Shown here: positions 49,808 through 57,198 of the stretch, one piece after another | How positions within the stretch are numbered: position 1 is the stretch's first letter | Layout of the letters: each line of letters begins with the position of its first letter | NCBI RefSeq assembly: GCF_023657595.1 | Contig: NZ_CP098323.1 | Span: 3,992,001 to 4,056,000, forward strand | Length of the DNA: 64,000 bases | Direction of reading: 5' to 3' | Source: Cytobacillus firmus | GTDB lineage: Bacteria > Bacillota > Bacilli > Bacillales > Cytobacillaceae | Made by a program: the position numbers and the translations under genes | The notes under the pieces: generated by a model | What the model saw: the letters and a program-made list of their open reading frames with translations, nothing else | The model's database searches: none | What the model was told of the DNA's origin: nothing

Positions 49808-51080
49808 ATGGCTGGAGGATTTCCATTAATTCTATATTTTCAAAGTCCTTTGCGTAATCATAGGCTGTATAGCCCTCGGCATCTTTCACAGCGGGATCAG
49901 CACCATACTCCAGAAGAAGCGCAGCCATTTCAATATCCTCATTGAACACCGCACTCATTAAAGGAGAGGTTTGATAGTTATCGATCACATTAGGGTTAGC
50001 CCCACTTTCGAGCAGAAGAGCAGCGCTGTCATACTGGCCATAAGAAACAGCCCAATGTAATGCAGTAGTGCCGTCTGCATCCGTTTCCTCAATATCCGCA
50101 CCATCAGTCAATAATGTGTGAACCATGTCAGTATCATTTTCGCTCGCTGCGTTCATTAGTGCGGTGGCACCTTCAATCCCCATAACCGTTTCAGTCCATA
50201 AATCCATTTTTTCAAGTGTTTTAAAACCAAACCAGAGTCCTCCGGATAAAATCGTCAAAGACAGGACTGACACTGCTGCTCCAATCCAAACTCTGCCCTT
50301 CGGTTCTTTTAATTCAACTGTAGATTCATTGGCAAAAAACTTCGATAGGGCATATATTCTTTTTGGCAAGTGCGGGTGCGTGGATAGTTTTTCATTCAGC
50401 CAGACAAAAAATCCAGTTTCTGTTTGAAGCTGCTCCATATATGCCTGTTTATTGACCTTAGGATAAAGGTCTTTTCCAATGGCAAGCATGGTTAAAGCAT
50501 CCCTTGATGCTTCAAAAGACTTTATATAAAAGGCAGCATAACGATCACATGTATACTCGCATGCTCTCAGGTACGCATTCCCCAGGAATGGAACCCACAT
50601 AGCAGGAAGGAGCAGGAGACTTATGATAACATGTTTTCTTTTTAAATGAGCGAACTCATGGGCCAGGACGAACAGCACTTCCTTTTCAGCTCCCCGCTCA
50701 ACCAGCTCAAAAATACCAGAATATAAGACAACCATATTTCTTCTGAAAAATCTGGTGGCAAAGGCATTTAGAACCCCTTCAGACTCAATTACGTAAATAT
50801 CCGGCAGATCCTGTAAACCCATTTCCTTCGCAGTCATTACTGCTTTTTCATAAATCTCCGGAAACTGTTTCTCACTTATTCTTACCCCGTTTCTTCTGAT
50901 GCCGCCCATCATAATCCCATGGAACAAGAGAGATACAAGGATCAAAGTTAAAATAATAATAATCCCAATAATAGAAAATGCGAGAAAAATATAAGACACA
51001 ATACTAAATAAGGCAACAAATGCAAAATAAATACTTTCCTTCGGGTATACCAGGCGATCTCTCAGAGTGTGAGCTTCCAT
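49806..51080 (-). CDS. Membrane M48-family metalloprotease with C-terminal ankyrin repeats
   Basis: 424 residues. Two N-terminal transmembrane helices (about 17-58), zinc motif HEFAH (141-145) with the third ligand in CEYTCDRYA (Glu about 175), a further helix near 152-168, one near 268-288, then about four ankyrin repeats (300-424; DGTTALHWAVSYGQYDSAALLLESGANPN). M48 HtpX-like proteases handle membrane-protein quality control; the ankyrin tail is an unusual addition and may bind protein partners. ATG at 51080 after AAAGGAAGAAAAGTT. Repeat A copies lie upstream. Confidence 0.9.
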   Translation of the reverse strand: MEAHTLRDRLVYPKESIYFAFVALFSIVSYIFLAFSIIGIIIILTLILVSLLFHGIMMGGIRRNGVRISEKQFPEIYEKAVMTAKEMGLQDLPDIYVIESEGVLNAFATRFFRRNMVVLYSGIFELVERGAEKEVLFVLAHEFAHLKRKHVIISLLLLPAMWVPFLGNAYLRACEYTCDRYAAFYIKSFEASRDALTMLAIGKDLYPKVNKQAYMEQLQTETGFFVWLNEKLSTHPHLPKRIYALSKFFANESTVELKEPKGRVWIGAAVSVLSLTILSGGLWFGFKTLEKMDLWTETVMGIEGATALMNAASENDTDMVHTLLTDGADIEETDADGTTALHWAVSYGQYDSAALLLESGANPNVIDNYQTSPLMSAVFNEDIEMAALLLEYGADPAVKDAEGYTAYDYAKDFENIELMEILQP

Positions 51081-51101
51081 AACTTTTCTTCCTTTCAATC
51101 T

Positions 51102-51255
51102 TATAAAGTGAAACTTCAATCAGTGGGGGGGCTTTATCCCCCACTGATTGTTAGTTGAACCAATCGGGCCTTTACGGGCAGTTTGACCCCCACTTATCCT
51201 CCATTGATTCCGCTGAGTCTGAAGTGGGGGTCTTACTGCCCGTTAGACTGCGATA
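51102..51255. repeat. Repeat family A, copy 3 (no middle cassette)
   Basis: Head palindrome AATCAGTGGGGGG / CCCCCACTGATTG, then directly CGGGCCTTTACGGGCAGTTT, and tail GACCCCCACTT / AAGTGGGGGTCTTACTGCCC-GTTAGACTGCGAT. Shares its last bases with the first of copy 4. Confidence 0.85.
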
Positions 51256-51523
51256 AAGTGAAACTTCAATCAGCGGGGGGTTCCTTATCCCCACTGATTG
51301 TTAGTTGGGGCCCACAGGACAAGGAAGGCTTCGTCAGCATGAGCATCGCACGACCAAATGCGACAGCTTTTGGGAGGAAGTGGGTCACAAAGACGTTGCC
51401 ACAGGACAAGGAAAGCAACGGCAGCGATACATCGCACGACCGAAAGCGTTAGCTTTTGGGAGGATGTGGCGTTCTTAGTCTTTGTCCTTCTTCGGGCCTT
51501 TACGGGCAATTTGACTGCGATAA
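51253..51523. repeat. Repeat family A, copy 4 (two inner units, tail deleted)
   Basis: Begins at the end of copy 3. Head ATCAGCGGGGGG / CCCCACTGATTG, then two related inner units (GGACAAGGAAGGCTTCGTCA.. and GGACAAGGAAAGCAACGGCA.., each ending CAGCTTTTGGGAGGA or TAGCTTTTGGGAGGA), outer arms ACAAAGACGTTGCCAC / GTGGCGTTCTTAGTCTTTGT, then a truncated tail that jumps from GGGCAATTTGAC to TGCGATAAA. Confidence 0.85.
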
Positions 51524-51870
51524 ATATACCAATTGATTATAATCAAAAAACAAATTTTAGGATATAGGAAAATTTAGAGCATATTTTAGAATTTTCTGTA
51601 CATATTACAAGCCCCTTCTGCCATAAGGTATAGTAATAATGCCTTTTCGCATCGAAGTTTAATTACAGAAATTTAGGGAATTAAACATACATTAAAAAGG
51701 AGGGGAACGCAAAGACTAAAAAAGAAGCACCATTATAAATATTTTGTAAAATTATAGCCTTGAAGTAGAAATAATCAGATAATAGCGTTACAATATAGTC
51801 AGAGGTATGACATCTTGACTAAAAACCAGAGTATAAAGGGGTTGTCTGGGGAAAAGAAAACTACATACGA
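51524..51870. other. AT-rich region upstream of ytzE
   Basis: No gene supported. It contains AAAAAGGAGGGGAACGC near 51700, a ribosome-binding-site-like stretch with no start codon after it, and a TACAAT near 51790 that might be a -10 for ytzE. Confidence 0.3.
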
Positions 51871-51888
51871 TTGAAGGTTAACCTTCAA
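51871..51888. promoter_or_regulatory. Perfect 18-bp palindrome upstream of ytzE
   Basis: TTGAAGGTTAACCTTCAA, flanked by CTACAT on the left and ATGTAG on the right with a 4-base offset. Either an operator (possibly for YtzE) or a leader hairpin. Confidence 0.55.
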
Positions 51889-51948
51889 TGTAGCTGTCGG
51901 TTGCAGAAAATTGCCATGGGGTTTGAAAAAAGGATAGGGAGTGGTTTT

Positions 51949-52170
51949 TTGAAACCTTCGACTAACCGGATGTTAAACCGTGTAAAATCCGTCTACATGT
52001 TTATAAGTAAGCGCGGAACTGTAACAACTCAGGAGCTTGTAGAGGAATTTGGCATCACTCCTCGCACCATTCAAAGAGATTTAAATGTCCTCGCCTACAA
52101 TGACTTGGTTAAGAGTCCGAGCAGAGGCAAATGGACTATTACTCAAAAGAAAGTAAAGATGTCATCTTAA
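51949..52170 (+). CDS. ytzE: YtzE, small DeoR-type helix-turn-helix protein
   Basis: 73 residues, essentially only the DeoR N-terminal winged helix (VKSVYMFISKRGTVTTQELVEEFGITPRTIQRDLNVLAYNDLV) without a sugar-binding domain. Likely a small DNA-binding regulator; target unknown. TTG start after GGATAGGGAGTGG; the frame extends to 51871 but without a site. A perfect palindrome lies 60 bp upstream. Confidence 0.88.
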   Translation: MKPSTNRMLNRVKSVYMFISKRGTVTTQELVEEFGITPRTIQRDLNVLAYNDLVKSPSRGKWTITQKKVKMSS

Positions 52171-52197
52171 TACTCAAAGCAAAAACAGCATAATAAA

Positions 52198-52230
52198 TAA
52201 AAAATCGCCCTGCTCTCAGGGCGATTTTTC
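52198..52230. terminator. Bidirectional terminator between ytzE and ytzG
   Basis: Stem AAAATCGCCCTG / CAGGGCGATTTT, 4-nt loop, T-run. Confidence 0.9.
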
Positions 52231-52234
52231 TGTC

Positions 52235-52954
52235 TTATCCCACTTCATAATTCATCAGCTTATCAAGCTCTTCTTCCGTCAATTCCCGATATTCTCCCAA
52301 TTCCAATGTCTCATCCAGCTCGAGCGGGCCCATGGAAAGTCTCTTTAAGTAAATGACTCTTTTTCCTACAGCTTCGAACATCCTTTTCACTTGATGGAAC
52401 TTGCCTTCTGTTATTGTTAATTCTATATCAGAGGTGATGCCGGACTTAAGAATTTTTAATGTCCCAGGCTTAGTTTCATAGCCATCATCCAATATAACCC
52501 CTTTTTGAAATGCGGCTATATCCTCTGCTGTAACTTCACTGTCTATGACTGCAAAATAGGTTTTGGGGACATGTTTTTTGGGTGAAAGCAGGCGATGGGA
52601 CAACTGGCCATCATTCGTCAGAAGCAAAAGCCCTTCTGTATCCTTATCGAGACGCCCTACCGGAAAAGGAGAAAACACAAGGTCTTCCATTTCGAGCAGG
52701 TCCACCACGGTCTCAGATTGTGAGTCCTCGGTTGCGGAAATGACGCCAGGCGGTTTGTTCATCATTAAATAAATGAATTCCTTGTATTCAACTTTTTCGC
52801 CGTTGATGACAACGGCATCCTGTTCAGGATCCACATGGTGTTTTGGATCCTTTACTTTCTCATCATTAACGGTTACTGCTCCATCTTTTAATAGCTTTTT
52901 AACATCCTTGCGGCTGCCGTAGCCTAGATTGGCGAGCATTTTGTCTATTCTCAT
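52235..52954 (-). CDS. ytzG: 16S rRNA pseudouridine synthase (RsuA family)
   Basis: 239 residues. N-terminal S4 domain (MRIDKMLANLGYGSRKDVKKLL) and catalytic core with VGRLDKDTEGLLLLTNDG (catalytic Asp) and EGKFHQVKRMFEAVGKRVIYLKR. Makes a pseudouridine in 16S rRNA. ATG at 52954 follows AAGGAGGGTCATT. The frame remains open to 53182 only through repeat C copy 2. Confidence 0.93.
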   Translation of the reverse strand: MRIDKMLANLGYGSRKDVKKLLKDGAVTVNDEKVKDPKHHVDPEQDAVVINGEKVEYKEFIYLMMNKPPGVISATEDSQSETVVDLLEMEDLVFSPFPVGRLDKDTEGLLLLTNDGQLSHRLLSPKKHVPKTYFAVIDSEVTAEDIAAFQKGVILDDGYETKPGTLKILKSGITSDIELTITEGKFHQVKRMFEAVGKRVIYLKRLSMGPLELDETLELGEYRELTEEELDKLMNYEVG

Positions 52955-53028
52955 AATGACCCTCCTTATTAATCCAAATTCACCCTGGTTTCGTTTAAAG
53001 TCGCGATAATAAAATACCTTATTATTCT

Positions 53029-53224
53029 GCCCGTTGATTTCCGCTGCGGGCACTTGCTTTCCGCGGGGCAGGCGGTGAGCCTCCTCGTCGCTTCGCGCCT
53101 GCGGTGTCTCACCTGTCCCGCTGCTCCCGCAGGACATTGAATAAACTTCCTCGACTGAACATCGCAGGAAGAAAATGCGCAAGCATTTTCGAGGATCAAG
53201 TACCCACAGCGAAGATAAACTCAG
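53029..53224. repeat. Dispersed repeat family C, copy 2
   Basis: CTGCCCGTTGATTTCCGCTG .. GTGAGCCTCCTCGTCGCTTC .. GTCTCACCTGTCCCGCTGCT .. AAGAAAATGCGCAAGCATTT .. Same order of blocks as at 29421-29624, in the same orientation relative to the window. Lies between murJ and ytzG. Confidence 0.8.
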
Positions 53225-53269
53225 TGCTTTGGTATAAAGGCAACTAAAACAAACCCTAGGAATTCTTTA

Positions 53270-53298
53270 GAAAAGGCCCCCATCATGGAGACCTTTTA
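53270..53298 (-). terminator. Terminator of murJ
   Basis: On the minus strand AAAAGGTCTCC-ATGAT-GGGGGCCTTTT (two G-U pairs). Confidence 0.65.
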
Positions 53299-53302
53299 TT
53301 TT

Positions 53303-54919
53303 TTATGCTTTCAGTCTTAACTTCTTCAGCATCCTATCAACCCTTGATCCGAACAGGAGATAGATTAGTTTTGTTCTGAAGCTTAGGTAGAAATAAACTC
53401 CGGCTCCTGCTGCTGCGCAGATGATGACAATAATTACTGCCCCGACACTGGATGCAGGCGATAAGAAGCTGGTGGTTATTTGATAAACCAAGCCTGCAGC
53501 AATGTACATGCATGCAGTAAATAATACAATCAGCATACCGCGTCTTAAAACAAGCTTAAATGGATATTTGGCATATGTTTTTATTACATAAAGGTTAATT
53601 AAGATCGCCGCAATATAGCCAAGCGCTGTTGCAAAAACGGCTCCCTGTGTTTCGAACAGTTTTATGAGCGGAATATTCAATGACAGCTTTACAAGCAGGC
53701 CTGTCAGCAAACTCAAAATTGTGAAGCGCTGTTCATTGATTCCCTGCAGAATGGCTGCTGTTACCGAAAAATAAGCAAAGAGAATCGCCACCGGTGCATA
53801 AGTTCTCAACACTTCAGTACCCAAATCTTTATGCTCATAGAATAGGGTAAAAACGGGCTCTGCAAGCAGGGACAAACCTGCCACGGCAGGAAGAGTCAGA
53901 AATAAAAGCACCTGGAACGTCTGGTTCAGCTGGCGGTTTAGGTCTGCCCGATCTTCTTCCATAAATGCTTTCGTCACACTCGGCACAAGCGTCAGCGAGA
54001 AGGCTGTGGCAAGTGAGACAGGAATGATGACCAGCTTATGGGTCTCAAAGTTCAGGACAGAAAATGATGCTACAGCATTGCCTGCTTCGCCAATAGCATC
54101 CATCGCTCTTGTAAATGTAATCTGATCAATAAACTGAAAGAGCGGATTTGCAAGACCTACAAACACAAAAGGTGCAGCATAAAGAATGATTTCTTTATAT
54201 ATCTCCTTGAGAGAGATGTCCACTGTTCCTTTATCTTCTTCAAGCATTTTATCCAAATGCGGCTTGCGCTTATACCAATACCAGAATAACACCCCGAGGC
54301 TTCCGAGTCCGCCAATAAAAGCTGCGAAAGTGGCGACACTGATTGCTGCAGTGAGCGAGCCTTCCATCACATTTAAGACCACATATGCACCTGCAAGCAC
54401 AAACAGGATGCGGACAATCTGCTCCACCACCTGTGAAACCGCTGTAGGCCCCATTGACTGATGCCCCTGGAAAAATCCTCTTATCAGACTCATGAAGGGA
54501 ATAATAATCAGGGCAAATGATACCGCTCTGATTACGGTTGTTACATCTTCAACACTTACCTCCACATCTTTCCCTGCCAGGGTCATTTCGGCAACAGCCG
54601 GAGCAAGGAAGAACAGGATCAGGAATGAGATGACTCCGCTTGCCGTCATGATCACCAAACCTGACTTGAACAGCTTTCTGCCGACAGCATACTCCTCTAT
54701 TGCATTATATTTAGAGATAAACTTTGAAACTGCCAGCGGAACCCCTGCAGTTGCGATACTAATAAAGATTGTATAAGGTGTATACGAAAAGGAATAAAGG
54801 GCTGTCCCTTCCTTCCCGACTATTTGATAAAAAGGAATAACATAAAACAAACCAAGAACCTTCGAGATAATGGTGCCAAGCGTAAGGATGAAGGTTCCCT
54901 TTATAAGCTTAGATGACAT
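53303..54919 (-). CDS. murJ: Lipid II flippase (MurJ/YtgP, MOP superfamily)
   Basis: 538 residues, about 14 transmembrane helices, the polysaccharide-export/SpoVB branch of the MOP superfamily (GTFILTLGTIISKVLGLFYVIPF at the start). B. subtilis YtgP is a MurJ that flips lipid II to the outside for wall synthesis. ATG after AAGGAAGGGATTAT. Divergent from ytfP. Confidence 0.92.
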   Translation of the reverse strand: MSSKLIKGTFILTLGTIISKVLGLFYVIPFYQIVGKEGTALYSFSYTPYTIFISIATAGVPLAVSKFISKYNAIEEYAVGRKLFKSGLVIMTASGVISFLILFFLAPAVAEMTLAGKDVEVSVEDVTTVIRAVSFALIIIPFMSLIRGFFQGHQSMGPTAVSQVVEQIVRILFVLAGAYVVLNVMEGSLTAAISVATFAAFIGGLGSLGVLFWYWYKRKPHLDKMLEEDKGTVDISLKEIYKEIILYAAPFVFVGLANPLFQFIDQITFTRAMDAIGEAGNAVASFSVLNFETHKLVIIPVSLATAFSLTLVPSVTKAFMEEDRADLNRQLNQTFQVLLFLTLPAVAGLSLLAEPVFTLFYEHKDLGTEVLRTYAPVAILFAYFSVTAAILQGINEQRFTILSLLTGLLVKLSLNIPLIKLFETQGAVFATALGYIAAILINLYVIKTYAKYPFKLVLRRGMLIVLFTACMYIAAGLVYQITTSFLSPASSVGAVIIVIICAAAGAGVYFYLSFRTKLIYLLFGSRVDRMLKKLRLKA

Positions 54920-55009
54920 ATAATCCCTTCCTTAAAAAACTGCAGCATACAAACTATAAAAGTATATGAATGCCAAAGCTAAGTTCGTCATTTTTCTATC
55001 TTTTTAGAC

Positions 55010-55025
55010 ACACTATTTGTAGTGT
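55010..55025. promoter_or_regulatory. Dyad in the murJ-ytfP divergent region
   Basis: ACACTA-TTTG-TAGTGT, a perfect 6-4-6 inverted repeat 91 bp from murJ and 126 bp from ytfP. Operator is possible, protein unknown. Confidence 0.35.
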
Positions 55026-55150
55026 ACTCTTCTTGCCGGGGAAATTCCACTTGCAATACCGTATAATGAGGGATTATTTTTAGAAATAGGATATTTGATT
55101 TATAATGAATCTATTGTTTACTTAGCGAATTTAGATAAGTTGGTGAAACC

Positions 55151-56413
55151 ATGAAATATGATGTAATAGTAATAGGCGGAGGTCCTTCGGGATTGATGGC
55201 AGCAATCGGTGCTGCGGAAAAGAAGGCAAAGGTCCTTCTCATTGACAAAGGAAACAAGCTTGGAAGGAAGCTTGCCATTTCCGGTGGAGGCCGGTGCAAT
55301 GTCACAAACAGGCTCCCAGTAGATGAAATCATTAAGCATATCCCGGGCAATGGGAGATTTTTGTATAGTGCATTTTCCATCTTCAGCAATGAAGATATTA
55401 TCCGCTTCTTTGAGAATTTGGGAATTGAGCTGAAAGAGGAAGATCATGGGCGGATGTTTCCCGTTACCGACAAAGCGCAATCGGTTGTTGATGCCTTAAT
55501 TTCAAGGCTGAAGGAACTGAAGGTCGATATCAAAACAGACAGCCCGATTCAGGATGTTCACTATGAAAATGGCAGGGTGAAATCGGTAGAATTAAAAACA
55601 GGCGATGTTTATGAAGCACACTCTGTTGTGATAGCCGTCGGTGGAAAGTCAGTTCCTCACACAGGCTCAACCGGTGACGGCTATGCATGGGCTGAAAAAG
55701 CAGGCCATACGATTACAGAGCTTTTCCCAACTGAGGTTCCGCTGACATCTTCAGAGAGCTTTATTAAAGAAAAAGCGCTGCAGGGATTGTCGCTTCGGAG
55801 TGTGGCACTTAGTGTTTTAAACCCTAAAGGAAAAGCGCTCATAACACATCGGATGGATATGATTTTCACCCATTTCGGCATTAGCGGCCCGGCGGTCTTG
55901 CGCTGCAGCCAGTATGCGGTGAAAGCGATGAAGAAGTGGAATTTGAAAGAAGTAACCATGAACCTGGATGCACTCCCGGATACAAAGGAAGAACCTCTTT
56001 TTCAGGAAGTGTCCAAAAAGATTAAAGAAGAACCGAAGAAAATCATTAAAAACCTCTTAAAAGGGCTGCTTCCGGAAAGGTATCTTTTGTTTCTTCTTGA
56101 GCAGAACGGAATTGATCCATCTGCACAAGGGGCAGCTATTTCCAATGAAAAAATCAGAAGCTTTGTTAAGGGCTGCAAATCTTTTCAGTTTAAAGTAACC
56201 GGCACTTTGCCTCTCGATAAAGCTTTTGTTACCGGCGGAGGTGTTTCCGTCAAAGAAATCGAACCGCAGACAATGGCTTCAAAAATGATGGAAGGTCTTT
56301 TCTTCTGCGGAGAAATCCTCGACATCCATGGCTACACAGGCGGATACAATATCACTTCTGCACTTGTAACAGGCCGGTTAGCCGGATTAAATGCAGCTGC
56401 ACATACCATGTAA
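55151..56413 (+). CDS. ytfP: YtfP, flavoprotein of the HI0933/BaiN family
   Basis: 420 residues. FAD-binding [12 protein letters not shown] (7-18), GGGRCNVTN (about 46-54) and C-terminal [26 protein letters not shown]. Cytosolic FAD-dependent oxidoreductase of unproven substrate. ATG after GTTGGTGAAACC. Confidence 0.92.
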   Translation: MKYDVIVIGGGPSGLMAAIGAAEKKAKVLLIDKGNKLGRKLAISGGGRCNVTNRLPVDEIIKHIPGNGRFLYSAFSIFSNEDIIRFFENLGIELKEEDHGRMFPVTDKAQSVVDALISRLKELKVDIKTDSPIQDVHYENGRVKSVELKTGDVYEAHSVVIAVGGKSVPHTGSTGDGYAWAEKAGHTITELFPTEVPLTSSESFIKEKALQGLSLRSVALSVLNPKGKALITHRMDMIFTHFGISGPAVLRCSQYAVKAMKKWNLKEVTMNLDALPDTKEEPLFQEVSKKIKEEPKKIIKNLLKGLLPERYLLFLLEQNGIDPSAQGAAISNEKIRSFVKGCKSFQFKVTGTLPLDKAFVTGGGVSVKEIEPQTMASKMMEGLFFCGEILDIHGYTGGYNITSALVTGRLAGLNAAAHTM

Positions 56414-56420
56414 TAAAGAT

Positions 56421-56448
56421 AGAGCCTGATGCACTAGAGTCAGGCTCT
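56421..56448. terminator. Bidirectional terminator between ytfP and cse60
   Basis: Stem AGAGCCTGA / TCAGGCTCT; one arm encodes the last residues and stop of cse60. Confidence 0.8.
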
Positions 56449-56622
56449 ATATATTACCATGGCAGAGAAACAATAAATCTGATCGTCTTCATCCTCCTGC
56501 ACTGCGGCCACATTATATTTTATATCCAGCAGCTTTTTCTCCTCAATCTTCTCCAGAAAATGATTCATATCCTTTTCCAGGTCTTTTTCATGCTCGTGAT
56601 CGAATAATTTTACCTTAATCAC
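56440..56622 (-). CDS. cse60: Sporulation protein Cse60
   Basis: 60 residues, exactly the length expected. (M)IKVKLFDHEHEKDLEKDMNHFLEK matches Cse60, a sigma-E-controlled sporulation protein of unknown function in B. subtilis. GTG start at 56622 after GGGAGGAGAATTCCT; the 13-codon extension would swallow this site. Supports an endospore former. Confidence 0.88.
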   Translation of the reverse strand: MIKVKLFDHEHEKDLEKDMNHFLEKIEEKKLLDIKYNVAAVQEDEDDQIYCFSAMVIYRA

Positions 56623-56691
56623 AGGAATTCTCCTCCCAGTATTTTTTATTAGCTTGGTCAATTTTCCGAATTTTTAAAATTGAAAAACTAA

Positions 56692-56720
56692 AAAAAACGA
56701 AGCCTAATTGGCCCCGTTTG
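56692..56720 (-). terminator. Terminator of ytwF
   Basis: On the minus strand AAACGGGGCC-AATTA-GGCTTCGTTT (two G-U pairs) then T8. Confidence 0.8.
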
Positions 56721-56724
56721 TAAT

Positions 56725-57030
56725 TTATTCTGTTTTCCCCTGCCAGTTCAGCATGCCGCCAGCCATATTGCGAACCTTATATCCTTGTTCCTGCAAGTAA
56801 TGACAAACATTTCCGCTGCGGCCGCCAGAGCGGCAGATAATGATATACTCAGTGTCTTTATCGAATTTATCCAGGTTCTCAGGGATCGTGCCCATGCGGA
56901 TATGTCTGGCTCCAGGAATCATTCCGGAAGCCACCTCTTCATCTTCTCTAACATCTACAAGCTCAAGCTTCTCTCCAGCCTCCAGCTTTTTCTGCAATTC
57001 ATCAGTGGTAATCTCTTCAATACGGTCCAA
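56725..57030 (-). CDS. ytwF: Rhodanese-like sulfurtransferase YtwF
   Basis: 101 residues, single rhodanese domain with active loop CRSGGRS. Transfers sulfane sulfur; partner unknown. Start uncertain: TTG at 57030 with AGGAAAGG nine bases upstream gives the family length and N-terminus (MDRIEEITTDEL), while GTG 57090 would add 20 residues with no proper site spacing. Confidence 0.88.
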   Translation of the reverse strand: MDRIEEITTDELQKKLEAGEKLELVDVREDEEVASGMIPGARHIRMGTIPENLDKFDKDTEYIIICRSGGRSGNVCHYLQEQGYKVRNMAGGMLNWQGKTE

Positions 57031-57150
57031 TCCTAACACCCTTTCCTGAAAACTTTTTAAATAGCACTTTGCTTTTACTAATGCTGCCACTCCTATAATA
57101 CCCTATATGGCACGAAAAAAAAAAAATGAGAAGTTTCTTTAACATATATA

Positions 57151-57185
57151 CAAAAAAACCACCCTTGATCAAACAAAGGTGGTTC
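57151..57185 (-). terminator. Terminator of leuS
   Basis: On the minus strand AACCACCTTTG / CAAGGGTGGTT followed by T7. Confidence 0.85.
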
Positions 57186-57198
57186 ATCTCAATATAAC

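Noticed and set aside
51102-51523. Family A repeats as insertion sequences or small genes
   Set aside because: They contain only short open frames in palindromic DNA that differ between copies; no transposase.
51680-51740. GGGGAACGCAAAGACTAAA stretch resembling part of a c-di-GMP-I riboswitch
   Set aside because: The other conserved parts of that riboswitch are missing and no matching stems are seen; likely chance.
52955-53182. 76-residue N-terminal extension of the pseudouridine synthase
   Set aside because: The extension is translated repeat C; the S4 domain starts exactly at ATG 52954, which has a strong ribosome binding site.
56622-56661. Longer start for cse60
   Set aside because: It would place the good GGAGGA site inside the gene; the GTG start gives the family length of 60.
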